The position numbers were made by a program, and so were the translations under genes. Shown here piece after piece: positions 55,350-63,958 of a stretch of DNA of 64,000 nt. The notes below the pieces were generated by a model. That model saw only the letters and a list, made by a program, of their open reading frames with translations. It searched no databases and was not told where the DNA came from. The DNA comes from Paracoccus sp. JM45 (GTDB taxonomy: Bacteria > Pseudomonadota > Alphaproteobacteria > Rhodobacterales > Rhodobacteraceae), in contig NZ_QQVY01000004.1 of assembly GCF_003590715.1 (NCBI RefSeq), positions 264,560 through 328,559 on the forward strand, in the 5' to 3' direction. Each line of letters opens with the position of its first letter. Positions within the stretch are counted from its first letter, which is position 1.

Positions 55350-57117
55350 AGCCCGCCGTTATCACACCTCAGTCTCGGAATCAGTTACACCGGGAACAGC
55401 GTCGCCGGCAGACGATCAGAATGTGACGCAATCTGCGGCTGGCGAAGCCCCTGCCCCTGCCCCTGCATCAACCGTCCGGCTTGAAGTGTCGCGCAAACCC
55501 GCCCCCAAAGCCGATGAGGCAGAAGACGCGCGCCTGCAGAAATTTCTGGCCACAGAACCGATCGACGACGGGTTCGGCGACCTTCGCATGACCCCGCCGA
55601 AAGCGACAGAGCCTTCAACAGATGATCAGACAGCTCCGGTCTCGGACGAACAACTGGCCGCAATTCGCGCTGAAAAGCTGACCGAACGACAGTTGCGTAT
55701 CGCGGGCCGGATTGCGGAAATGCACAAGATCGAGTTTTCCTCGAACGAGGAGGCGTTGATCCGCCTGCGTGAAAGGGGCATCGATCCGTCCCATCGCAGC
55801 GCCGTCGGAAAGATCCTATCGACCGAAGGCAATCGTGTTCAGGGTGGCGGCACCTCTTTGGCCCCCAAAACACCCGAGCCCCGCCCCGCGGGCCTACCTG
55901 CCGTCACTCCGGGTGATGCGCGCGGCAAACCGCCTGCAATGCCATCACGCGAAGATCTGACAGAAGAAAAACGGGCCGCGGAAATCTATCGCATCCAGCG
56001 CGATCTGGCACGCCGTCGCCGCAAGCGGATGATGATGCTGGCCTTCCGGCTGCTGTTCTTCGTTGTTATTCCGACATTTGCCGTGGGCTGGTATTACACC
56101 AAGGTCGCATCGCCGCTTTATGCCACCTTTACCCAGTTCCAGATCCAGACCGCCGATAGTGGATCGGGCAGCAGTATGAGCAGCCTTCTAGGCAGTTCAG
56201 GGGTGGGCACAAATACGGATTCGGTCGCAGTCCAAAGCTATCTGACGTCACGCGATGCGATGCTGCGTCTTGATGCCGATAAGGGTTTCAAACGCGCCTA
56301 TCAGGACCCCAATATCGATCCGGTCAAAAGACTGGCCGAGGATGCCACGAACGAGGCGACGTTCAGCGTCTATCAGGATTCGGTTAAAATCGGATATGAT
56401 CCGACCGAAGGCGTGTTGAACATGGAGGTCATCGCCCCCGATCCCGTGCTAAGTCAGGAATTTTCGCTATCCTTAATTTCCTATGCGGAACAACAGGTTG
56501 ATGCGATGACCTCACGTATGCGTTCGGATCAGATGGACGGTGCCATCCAGACCTATGAGGATGCTGAATCTAAAATGCTGGCGGCGCAGATGCGGGTGCA
56601 GGAATTGCAGCAAAGCCTTGGCGTTCTTGATCCTGTTGCCGAAAGTTCGGTTGTCATGGGGAAGGTGTCCGAACTGGAAAGCCAGCTTACGGCAAAACAG
56701 CTGGAGCTGGGACAACTTCTGGCCAATTCGCAGCCACTGCAAAGCCGTGTGGATGCCGTGCGTGGCGATATTTCCCGTCTGCGTGATCTGATCAGTGAGA
56801 CTCGTTTGCAACTGACCGAAAGCAGCGACAGCCGCAATTCACTGGCGGCCATCGGTGGTCAGCTGCGCGTGGCCGAGGCGGAAATGGCGACCCGTCAGGA
56901 AATGCTGGCGGCTTCGGCTGCACAGATGGAAACGGCGCGGATCGAGGCGAACAAGCAAACGCGCTATCTGTCCTTGTCTGTTTCGCCGATCGCACCGGAT
57001 GAAGCGACCTATCCCAAAGCGTTCCAGAATACGATCGTGGCATTCCTGATCTTTTCAGGTATCTACCTGATGCTGTCCCTGACGGCCTCCATCCTTCGCG
57101 AACAGGTGTCCACATGA
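55333..57117 (+). CDS. kpsE: Capsule polysaccharide export inner-membrane protein KpsE-like
   Basis: 594 residues, well above E. coli KpsE (~382). The first ~220 residues are Pro/Ala-rich and partly disordered, with a helical, charged patch near 115-165. Then come a basic stretch (ARRRRKRMMM), the first membrane helix (about 235-258), a periplasmic part with coiled coils (about 370-540) and a final helix (about 560-585). This is the polysaccharide co-polymerase layout. The long N-terminal cytoplasmic extension is unusual. ATGA overlap with kdsA. Confidence 0.85.
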   Translation: MTTPPKARRYHTSVSESVTPGTASPADDQNVTQSAAGEAPAPAPASTVRLEVSRKPAPKADEAEDARLQKFLATEPIDDGFGDLRMTPPKATEPSTDDQTAPVSDEQLAAIRAEKLTERQLRIAGRIAEMHKIEFSSNEEALIRLRERGIDPSHRSAVGKILSTEGNRVQGGGTSLAPKTPEPRPAGLPAVTPGDARGKPPAMPSREDLTEEKRAAEIYRIQRDLARRRRKRMMMLAFRLLFFVVIPTFAVGWYYTKVASPLYATFTQFQIQTADSGSGSSMSSLLGSSGVGTNTDSVAVQSYLTSRDAMLRLDADKGFKRAYQDPNIDPVKRLAEDATNEATFSVYQDSVKIGYDPTEGVLNMEVIAPDPVLSQEFSLSLISYAEQQVDAMTSRMRSDQMDGAIQTYEDAESKMLAAQMRVQELQQSLGVLDPVAESSVVMGKVSELESQLTAKQLELGQLLANSQPLQSRVDAVRGDISRLRDLISETRLQLTESSDSRNSLAAIGGQLRVAEAEMATRQEMLAASAAQMETARIEANKQTRYLSLSVSPIAPDEATYPKAFQNTIVAFLIFSGIYLMLSLTASILREQVST

Positions 57118-57956
57118 CGCATCACAAGCATATCAATATCGGCCCGATCACCTGCGGCAACGACTTGCCGCTGACGGTCATCGCCGGTCCATGCCAGCTG
57201 GAATCGCTGGACCACGCGATGATGATCGCCGAAAAAATGGCCGAGGCTTGCGCCGCAGCCGGTGCCAGCTTTGTCTTCAAGGCCAGCTATGACAAGGCGA
57301 ACCGGACATCCCTGTCGGGTCGCCGTGGATTGGGGATCGAAGAAGGTCTGGATATTCTAGCCACCGTGCGCGACCGTATCGGCTGTCCGATCCTGACGGA
57401 CATCCACGATGCCGAACAGGCGATCCGCGCAGCCGAGGTCGTGGATATCATCCAGATCCCGGCCTTTCTGTGCCGCCAGACCGACCTGTTGCTGGTCGCG
57501 GGCAAGACCGGCGCGGTGATCAATATCAAGAAAGGGCAGTTCCTTGCGCCTTGGGATATGCCGAATGTCGCGGCCAAAGTCGCCTCGACAGGTAACGAGA
57601 ATATCCTGCTGACCGAACGTGGTGCCAGCTTCGGTTATAACACTTTGGTTGCTGACATGCGGTCGTTACCCATAATGGCGCGCACCGGTTATCCGGTCAT
57701 CATGGACGCCACCCATTCGGTACAACAGCCGGGTGGTCAGGGCGGATCATCGGGCGGGCAGCGTGAATTTGCTCCGGTGATGGCGCGCGCAGCTGTGGCG
57801 CTTGGGGTTGCCGGTGTCTTTATTGAAACGCATGAAGACCCTGACAACGCGCCTTCGGATGGGCCGAACATGATCCATCTTCACCAGATGCCCGCGGTGA
57901 TCGCATCACTGATGTCCTTTGATCGTCTTGCAAAGGCCGACCCGCTTTTCGCATGA
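57114..57956 (+). CDS. kdsA: KDO-8-phosphate synthase
   Basis: 280-residue TIM barrel. It joins phosphoenolpyruvate and arabinose 5-phosphate for KDO. Marks: FKASYDKANRTS, IQIPAFLCRQTDLL, DATHSVQQPGG and ETHEDPDNAPSDGPN. Cys27 in AGPCQLES, with the His, Glu and Asp of the later motifs, indicates the metal-dependent class (as in Aquifex) rather than the E. coli metal-free class. Placement inside the capsule operon suggests KDO supply for a capsule lipid anchor. Confidence 0.94.
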   Translation: MTHHKHINIGPITCGNDLPLTVIAGPCQLESLDHAMMIAEKMAEACAAAGASFVFKASYDKANRTSLSGRRGLGIEEGLDILATVRDRIGCPILTDIHDAEQAIRAAEVVDIIQIPAFLCRQTDLLLVAGKTGAVINIKKGQFLAPWDMPNVAAKVASTGNENILLTERGASFGYNTLVADMRSLPIMARTGYPVIMDATHSVQQPGGQGGSSGGQREFAPVMARAAVALGVAGVFIETHEDPDNAPSDGPNMIHLHQMPAVIASLMSFDRLAKADPLFA

Positions 57957-59254
57957 TCCGTTTCGCGCTGATCTTTGCCCTGATCTTCATGACGGCCCCT
58001 GCATTTTCGCAAGGGCCGCCTGAGAATCTGGCCCCGACGGGGGCGATTTCGACCCATGACGATGGCATCACCGATCTGGCCATCCTGAACCGGATTTCCA
58101 GTATTCTGGCGCAACTACCTGATTTTGATAAAATTACCGCGCAGGTCGACGCAGGCATCGTCAGCTTGTCCGGTGAGGTGACAGAACAGCCGACCGTCGA
58201 ACGGCTGAAAACTCTGATTGCCCGCGTCGAAGGCGTCGTCGCCATCGAGGACCGTGTCAGCCTGTCCACCGACCTTGGAACCCGTCTTGAATCGGTACGT
58301 GAAAGGTTCCAATCGCGTCTGACACAAGTGATCGCAGGCCTGCCCTTTATGGGTCTGGGCCTGACCGTCGGGGCCGTCATTGTGTTGGCGGGGGGCTGGC
58401 TGTCACGCCGTGACCGGACTTTGGCAAGTATCGCGCCCAATCCGTTCATCGCCGGCTTTCTGGCGCAGGCCATCCGTTTGTGCACATGGGTCGTTGCCTT
58501 GGTCGTTGCACTTGATTTGATGGGCGCGCGGGCTCTGCTGGGTACCTTGCTGGGTGCTGCGGGTATCTTCGGCCTTTCGCTCAGCTTTGCGGCACGCGAC
58601 ACGATCGAGGGCTTTGTGGCGACAATGATCCTGTCCCTGCGCCAGCCCTTCAACCCCAATGACCTGATCGAGGTGAACGGCCAGCGGGGTCGCGTTATCC
58701 GTCTGACCAGCCGCGGCACGACGCTTCTGACGCTGGATGGCAATCATATCCGTATCCCGAACCAGATCATCTATAAAGCAACGCTGACGAATTACACGCT
58801 GAACCCCGAACGTCGCTTTATGGTCAATCTGACCATTGATCCGGCGGCAGATCTGGGGCGCGCGCGTGATCTGGTGCTGCGTACGCTGGCCAATATGGAC
58901 TTTGTGCTGAAGCGCCCAGAACCCATTGCGTGGCTGGATGCCGAAGGCCCCGAACATGTCGTAATCCGCGCAGGTGGCTGGGTGTCACAGGACGGGACTG
59001 ATTTCGATCTGGCGCAGGGTGAGGCGTTCCGTTTGCTGCGCTATGAACTGAATGCCAAAGGCTATTTGCTGCCAGAGCCCGTCCACCGCATCCGCCTTGA
59101 ACAGCCCGAAGAAGAAGCCCCTTTGCGGACCCGCCCTGTGCGCCCCGCTGACCGGCGCCTTGCCGACCCCGCACCGGACGCCGCATTCGAGGAAATGGTC
59201 GAACGCGGCCGCGTGGACGATGGCCGCGACCTGCTCTCCCCCGGATCGCGCTAG
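57953..59254 (+). CDS. Mechanosensitive channel (MscS family) with BON domain
   Basis: 433 residues. A signal peptide (cleavage near residue 19) leads to a periplasmic BON domain (about 35-105, with VDAGIVSLSGEV and VEGVVAIEDRV), two or three membrane helices, the pore helix region LLGAAGIFGLSLSFAARDTIEGFVA, the beta domain (FNPNDLIEVNGQRG) and the alpha/beta domain. An Arg/Pro-rich tail follows. Releases solutes on hypo-osmotic shock. ATGA overlap with kdsA; stop codon overlaps the convergent flavoprotein stop (CTAG). Confidence 0.9.
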   Translation: MIRFALIFALIFMTAPAFSQGPPENLAPTGAISTHDDGITDLAILNRISSILAQLPDFDKITAQVDAGIVSLSGEVTEQPTVERLKTLIARVEGVVAIEDRVSLSTDLGTRLESVRERFQSRLTQVIAGLPFMGLGLTVGAVIVLAGGWLSRRDRTLASIAPNPFIAGFLAQAIRLCTWVVALVVALDLMGARALLGTLLGAAGIFGLSLSFAARDTIEGFVATMILSLRQPFNPNDLIEVNGQRGRVIRLTSRGTTLLTLDGNHIRIPNQIIYKATLTNYTLNPERRFMVNLTIDPAADLGRARDLVLRTLANMDFVLKRPEPIAWLDAEGPEHVVIRAGGWVSQDGTDFDLAQGEAFRLLRYELNAKGYLLPEPVHRIRLEQPEEEAPLRTRPVRPADRRLADPAPDAAFEEMVERGRVDDGRDLLSPGSR

Positions 59255-60426
59255 GGCGCGCGACCGGCCGCATCGGCAGAGGCCCATGCCCATTGAAAGT
59301 TGTACCCGCCCAGCCAGCCGGTCACATCGACACATTCGCCGATGAAATACAGTCCCGGCACACTACGGGCCTGCATCGTCTTTGCAGCCAGATCACGCGT
59401 GTCGATGCCGCCCAAAGTCACCTCGGCGGTGCGATAACCCTCGGTTCCGACGGGGCGCAGTTTCCAGCGGTTCACCCGTGCGCCCAGTTTGTCCAGCACC
59501 GCATTCGGCTGATCGGCCAGCCGTGCCTTGGCCAGACCCATTTCGGCAATCACCGCCTGCGCCAGTTTGTCCGGCAACAGATATCCCAAGGCAGTCGACA
59601 CCGCGATTTTTCCGCTTTCCTGCTTTTGCTGCTTTAACGCCGCTGCAACATCACGGTCAGGGCAAAGATCGATCTGCATTTCCTCACCCACCTGCCAGAA
59701 GCTGGAAATCTGCAAGATAACCGGACCGCTTAACCCCCGATGCGTGAACAACAGTGCATCGCGGAATGACCCGCCGCCGTGATCGATCCGCGCATCGACC
59801 GACAGGCCGGCCAAGGGTTTGCAAAGCGCCAGATCCTGTTCGGCAAATGTCAGCGGCACAAGTCCGGCGCGGGTATCGACAAGGCGCAACCCGAATTGCC
59901 GCGCCAGATCATAGGCGATGCCCGTGGCGCCGATCTTGGGGATGGATTTCCCCCCGGTCGCGACAACCACCCGTGCTGTGCGAATCGCGCCACCGGATGT
60001 CCGAATCACAAACCCCTCTGATTCGCGTTCAACCGAATCGATCGTCGTTCGCAGGCGCAGTTCCGCGCCCTGCATCCTGACCAGCAACATATCTGTGATT
60101 TGCGTCGCCTTTCCGTCGCAAAAAAGCTGACCCAAAGTCTTTTCATGCCACGCAATTCCCGCCTGATCGACCAGCGCCACGAAATCGCTTGGCTTATAGC
60201 GCGCCAAGGCGCTGGCCGCGAAACGACGGTTACTGGACAGGAACCTGTCGGGCGCCGTTGCCATATTCGTAAAGTTGCATCTTCCGCCGCCGGAAATGCG
60301 AATTTTCTCGGCTGGTGTCGCCGCGTGGTCCAGCACCAGAACGCGCCTTCCCTGCCCGACGGCAGAGCCTGCACAAAATAATCCGGCCGCACCGGCCCCT
60401 AAAATCACAAGATCAAACTGTTCCAT
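59251..60426 (-). CDS. BaiN/HI0933-family FAD-dependent oxidoreductase
   Basis: 391 residues. FAD motif ILGAGAAGLFCA near the start, then ISGGGRCNFTN, the family hallmark, and the ATGGKSIPKIGATG segment. The C-terminal GLYFIGECVDVTGWLGGYNFQWAWASA is equally diagnostic. The family (YhiN, BaiN) has poorly known substrates. AT-rich stretch and tRNA gene lie beyond its start. Confidence 0.92.
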   Translation of the reverse strand: MEQFDLVILGAGAAGLFCAGSAVGQGRRVLVLDHAATPAEKIRISGGGRCNFTNMATAPDRFLSSNRRFAASALARYKPSDFVALVDQAGIAWHEKTLGQLFCDGKATQITDMLLVRMQGAELRLRTTIDSVERESEGFVIRTSGGAIRTARVVVATGGKSIPKIGATGIAYDLARQFGLRLVDTRAGLVPLTFAEQDLALCKPLAGLSVDARIDHGGGSFRDALLFTHRGLSGPVILQISSFWQVGEEMQIDLCPDRDVAAALKQQKQESGKIAVSTALGYLLPDKLAQAVIAEMGLAKARLADQPNAVLDKLGARVNRWKLRPVGTEGYRTAEVTLGGIDTRDLAAKTMQARSVPGLYFIGECVDVTGWLGGYNFQWAWASADAAGRAP

Positions 60427-60479
60427 AAGGCTCGGATACCGTTGAATAAAAAAATGAGCAAGATTTTTGAAATTTCGAC

Positions 60480-60508
60480 TTGCACCCCCCCGCGACCTTC
60501 TCTAGACA
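60480..60508 (+). promoter_or_regulatory. Promoter of the tRNA-Gln gene
   Basis: TTGCAC (60480-60485) and TAGACA (60503-60508) with a 17-base, C-rich spacer. The tRNA begins 12 bases after the -10 element. Confidence 0.6.
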
Positions 60509-60520
60509 CCCTCACACAGT

Positions 60521-60595
60521 TGGGGCGTAGCCAAGTGGTAAGGCATCGGTTTTTGGTACCGTGTATCGTAGGTTCGAATCCTACCGCCCCAGCCA
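60521..60595 (+). tRNA. tRNA-Gln (anticodon TTG)
   Basis: 75 bases with encoded CCA. The acceptor stem TGGGGCG / CGCCCCA closes properly, the T-arm has GGTTCGAATCC, and the anticodon loop is TTTTGGT giving TTG. The D-arm is GCCA..GGC. The first pair of the anticodon stem (T-T) seems mismatched. An integrase gene follows within about 120 bases, so the 3' half of this tRNA is a likely attachment site. Confidence 0.96.
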
Positions 60596-60710
60596 ATATC
60601 TTCTAAGTCGTTGAACTATATCGTCTTATCGAAGACGGACAGCCGATCTGGACCATTGTCCATCATCACTGTCCATCATGGCGTCTGTGTCCCCAGCTAA
60701 GGGACCCACC

Positions 60711-62528
60711 ATGGGCATTGCCAATTTCATCTTCCGTCGGGGCGCGATCTACACGTGGCGTCGCCGCATTCCCAAACGTGCCGATTCAGACGCAGCGAAC
60801 CTGCAGGTTTCCCTTCGCACCGCTTGCCCGTGGACAGCGCGCAGGCTGGCCGTCATCGTGACGGCAGAGAGTGAGAAGGTATTCGACCGCATGGGAATGG
60901 ATGGTCTGACGCCCGATGTGGCGCGGTAGTGGCTTGAGACGGTAATCCGCGACGAGCTGGAAGACACGGCACGGCGCACACGCGCGGCCTTCCACCTACC
61001 GAAGACCGGTAATCCCGTGGAGAGCGTTCACCATGACCGACTGGCGGGCGAGGCCTTGCGCCTAGTGGCGCGCAAGGGTGCAGAGGTCGATCTCGACGAG
61101 GACGAACGCCGCGAACTGACCGCGCGTGGCTATTCAGAGGCCGATCTTGACTGGATTAATCACTACCAGCACCACCTTGGTCGTGCTGCCGCCACAGAAG
61201 CGATGGAGAACAAGATCAGCCGCCGTGTGGCCAAGATTGCAGGTAAGGAGCGGATCAGCGGGCATGAGTTCTTCGACGCCAAGCGTATCTACCTGAACGG
61301 ACGCGCAGCGGCCCTACTCTCCTCGAAAGATGGCCTCGAGAGTGGCTTTGAGGACGCCATGCAGATGGCCAGCCGGATTCGGGAGGGAAAGCAACCTGAC
61401 GGGCCTCAAGCAGCGCCACAGGCCGTTCAGCACCCTGCCCCTGCCCCTGCCCCGGAACCTGAACCCGCCTTCGACCCGGCGCTGGAGGCCGTGGCCGACC
61501 GCCTCGCTGGCCGCAAGGAAAAGCGTGGCCGCGTAACTGACAAGACCGCCTACCAGATCCGCAAGACCGCCGAACTGTTGCGCGAAGCGACCGGGGTGGG
61601 TGACATCCGCATGCTGCGGCAAGAGCACCTCATGGCATTCAGCAACATCATGCACGCCCTGCCCCCGACTTATCGCAAGACCCCGAAGGAACGGGAGATG
61701 ACTCTACAGGAGATCATCACCGCAGCAGAGGCCGCAGGCGGCAAGCAAGGCTTCGCTGCGGCGACGATCAACCGAAACCTCGGCTTCGTCGGCCAGATCA
61801 TCAAGCATGCACGGTCAGAGGGCATTCCACTCGATCCCCTTCTGGATACGCGGGACCTGCGCGAGACCGACCCCGAGGATGAACAGGACAAGGTGGCCTC
61901 ATTCAGCCGCGAGGATCTGAAGCGCCTCTTCGCAGGTCCGGTCTGGCAAGGTTGCCTGAGCGCGGGGCGGCGCACGCAGCTCGGTGAAGTGGTGATCAAG
62001 GATGCGCTCTACTGGCTGCCGCTGATTGCCGCCTATACAGGCGCACGGCGCGAGGAGATCGCGGGCCTGGCCCGAGAGGACATCGTCACCGAGGACGGCA
62101 TCCCCGCCTTCCACTTCCGCCCCACCGAAATCAGGCGGCTCAAGAATCGACCCTCGCAGCGCAAGGTGCCGATTCATCCACATTTGTTGGAGCTTGGCTT
62201 CATGGAGCACGTCGGCCAGGTTGAGACAGGACAGATCTTCCCTGACCTGAAACAGCGCAAGGGACGCGGCACGCTGTCAGATGCCATTAGCTTCAATTGG
62301 CATAAGCTGCTGCACGCGCAGTTGGGCCAGGATGCCGCGAAGAAGAACTTCCACTCCTTCCGCCATTACGTCACCGACGAGCTGCGCTACCAGCAGGAAG
62401 TGCCCGAGCTGTCGCGTCATCACCTACTCGGCCATGCCATCAGCTCGGAAGAGGATCGCCGCTACGGACAGCGCACGCCGCTGCCACTGCTGAAGCCGCT
62501 GATAGACGCGCTGCCGCGCGTGTTCTGA
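60711..62528 (+). pseudogene. Tyrosine-type site-specific integrase interrupted by an in-frame TAG
   Basis: One reading frame of about 605 codons runs from MGIANFIFRRGAIYTWRRR to the end, broken by a single TAG at 60927-60929 (codon 73). Before it: GLTPDVAR; after it: WLETVIRDELED, same frame. A CAG-to-TAG change (Gln) explains it. The C-terminal catalytic domain is complete: Arg in YTGARREEIAGL, HxxR in HSFRHYVTDEL, His in HHLLGHAIS and the Tyr in DRRYGQR. A shorter product from GTG/ATG starts after the stop (near 61017) would lack the N-terminal arm-binding part. Either inactivated or dependent on suppression or re-initiation. Confidence 0.85.
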
Positions 62529-62792
62529 TGGCTGAATACCAACCAAGGTGTATGCAGACCAATGCTATTCCTTGCTGCCTATGTCGGTTTCTGCCCATTG
62601 CAGACGGTCGGGAGAGCAGCGACGCCGCAGTGCGGCTTCTCAAGACGGGCCTCTCAGGCTTGCCGCAGCAAGAATGAGCGGGCAACATAGCTGATGCGGG
62701 ACGTCGCAGACGTTTGATCTTGCAGCCATCCGATCTAAGTTGCAGCAGGTTGGCTAAGATTTTTTTATTTGGCAATTACAAGGAAGTAGTTT
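62529..62792 (+). other. Non-coding gap inside the island
   Basis: 264 bases without a convincing gene on either strand. The last 40 bases are AT-rich (runs of T) and end in AAGGAAG before the next gene, so they probably hold its promoter. No repeat or RNA gene was recognised. Confidence 0.5.
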
Positions 62793-63785
62793 TTGACACA
62801 GTTTCTCGTCAGCTCAGCCGCCGAGGTTGGAAGCAGTCCAAAGATCAAGAGCATCCTAGCAGGGAAGAATGTCCGCATCGCGTCTGCATTCCTCGGTAAG
62901 GGAGCGGAGGATATGATCTCAAAGGGCACTCGCGTGATATGCGACATCAGCATGGGGGGAACCAATCCCGAGGTTCTCGTCGTGCTGTCTGAGAAGATTG
63001 GCGACAATCTTCGGCACCTCCCGGACTTTCATGCAAAGGTCTACATTTCTGACGAAGGCTGCGTAATTGGGTCTGCGAATCTCTCCAACCGCGGGGTTGG
63101 GTTCCTGTCGCAGGCGACACTCATCGAGGCCTCGGTTTTTCTAGAACCCGACGATAATGCCTCCGAACGTGCAGCAGCTTGGTTCGAGAAGATTTGGGAG
63201 GATGCCGACAGCGTCAGCGCCGAGGACATCGACTGGGCCAAGGCTCGTTGGAAAGCAAACAAGCGCGGGGCGCCGTCCGGCCGCAAGAGCGAGGCAAAGA
63301 CACTACTTGAAGCAATCGCCGGACCGAAAGAGAAGGTGGGCGAATGGGGATATCTGCTCACTCGAGAACAGATCGACCCACGGCTCGAAATGAAGGCGCG
63401 CGACCGTTCGTCGGAAGTTTATGAAACAGTCCAATGGGAGCCGAAGGGAAAGCTGGATGTCTACTGTGATCTCGATAAAGCTTCAAAGCTGGACGGTTAC
63501 TACATCGGCATTCACCGTGGGAAACATGGAGGGATGTCGAGTCAGGCACTTCGCTTCGTCGGGAATTTGACGGTTGAGGATCCAAACGAGCCGGGCGAAA
63601 GCCATGTAGTTTCTTATTTTGAGTTGTTGCCATGGTCCGACACTGGGTTCCCGAGCTTGAGCAAGGATGAGAAAAGCAAAAATGGCAATTTCAGCGCCAT
63701 GATATCCAGAGCCAAAAACAAGCTGGTAGGTCGTCCCATTGCCGCCCAAAAATTGCGTGAACTTTTGGTAGAATCTGTCTCGTAA
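62793..63785 (+). CDS. Phospholipase D-like domain protein
   Basis: 330 residues. One HKD-type motif: HAKVYISDEGCVIGSANLS at about residues 80-98 (H-x-K, then GSAN). An active PLD nuclease or phosphatase needs two such motifs, so this protein should dimerise, as in the Nuc-type nucleases. The C-terminal ~200 residues have no recognised fold; a segment WAKARWKANKRGAPSGRKSEAKTLL is basic. TTG start with AGGAAG about 8 bases upstream. Island setting suggests an accessory role, possibly nuclease-based defence, which is inference. Confidence 0.72.
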   Translation: MTQFLVSSAAEVGSSPKIKSILAGKNVRIASAFLGKGAEDMISKGTRVICDISMGGTNPEVLVVLSEKIGDNLRHLPDFHAKVYISDEGCVIGSANLSNRGVGFLSQATLIEASVFLEPDDNASERAAAWFEKIWEDADSVSAEDIDWAKARWKANKRGAPSGRKSEAKTLLEAIAGPKEKVGEWGYLLTREQIDPRLEMKARDRSSEVYETVQWEPKGKLDVYCDLDKASKLDGYYIGIHRGKHGGMSSQALRFVGNLTVEDPNEPGESHVVSYFELLPWSDTGFPSLSKDEKSKNGNFSAMISRAKNKLVGRPIAAQKLRELLVESVS

Positions 63786-63812
63786 CGCCGTGGGTCATGC
63801 GGGCACGACATG

Positions 63813-63845
63813 CTGAACCGCTCCGGCAAACCCGGAGCGGTTCAG
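63813..63845 (+). repeat. Perfect 14-bp inverted repeat (IS end or terminator)
   Basis: CTGAACCGCTCCGG / CCGGAGCGGTTCAG with a 5-base loop, 27 bases after the PLD-like stop. It could end the PLD-like message, though no T-tract follows, or be the terminal repeat of the IS element that starts here, since TGAACCG...CCGG resembles IS3-family ends. A second long imperfect hairpin lies at about 63852-63920 (outer GGTCC / GGACC, inner TTCCTGCG / CGCAGGAA). Confidence 0.6.
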
Positions 63846-63958
63846 TAATGCCTTGGTCCAGTTCCGGTAGCGTTCCTGCGCGACAGCCAGCAGAGAGGTG
63901 GTCGCAGGAATTCGGACCAGTTGCTAAGCTTTAGCGATTGACGAAGGACTGACCTGAG

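Noticed and set aside
60678..60929. Independent 83-residue protein before the integrase
   Set aside because: It is in the same frame as the integrase and ends at the single TAG; sequence continues naturally after it, so it is the integrase N-terminus.
62440..62775. Open frame on the minus strand behind the integrase
   Set aside because: Overlaps the integrase end, has a composition of a shadow frame and no ribosome site.
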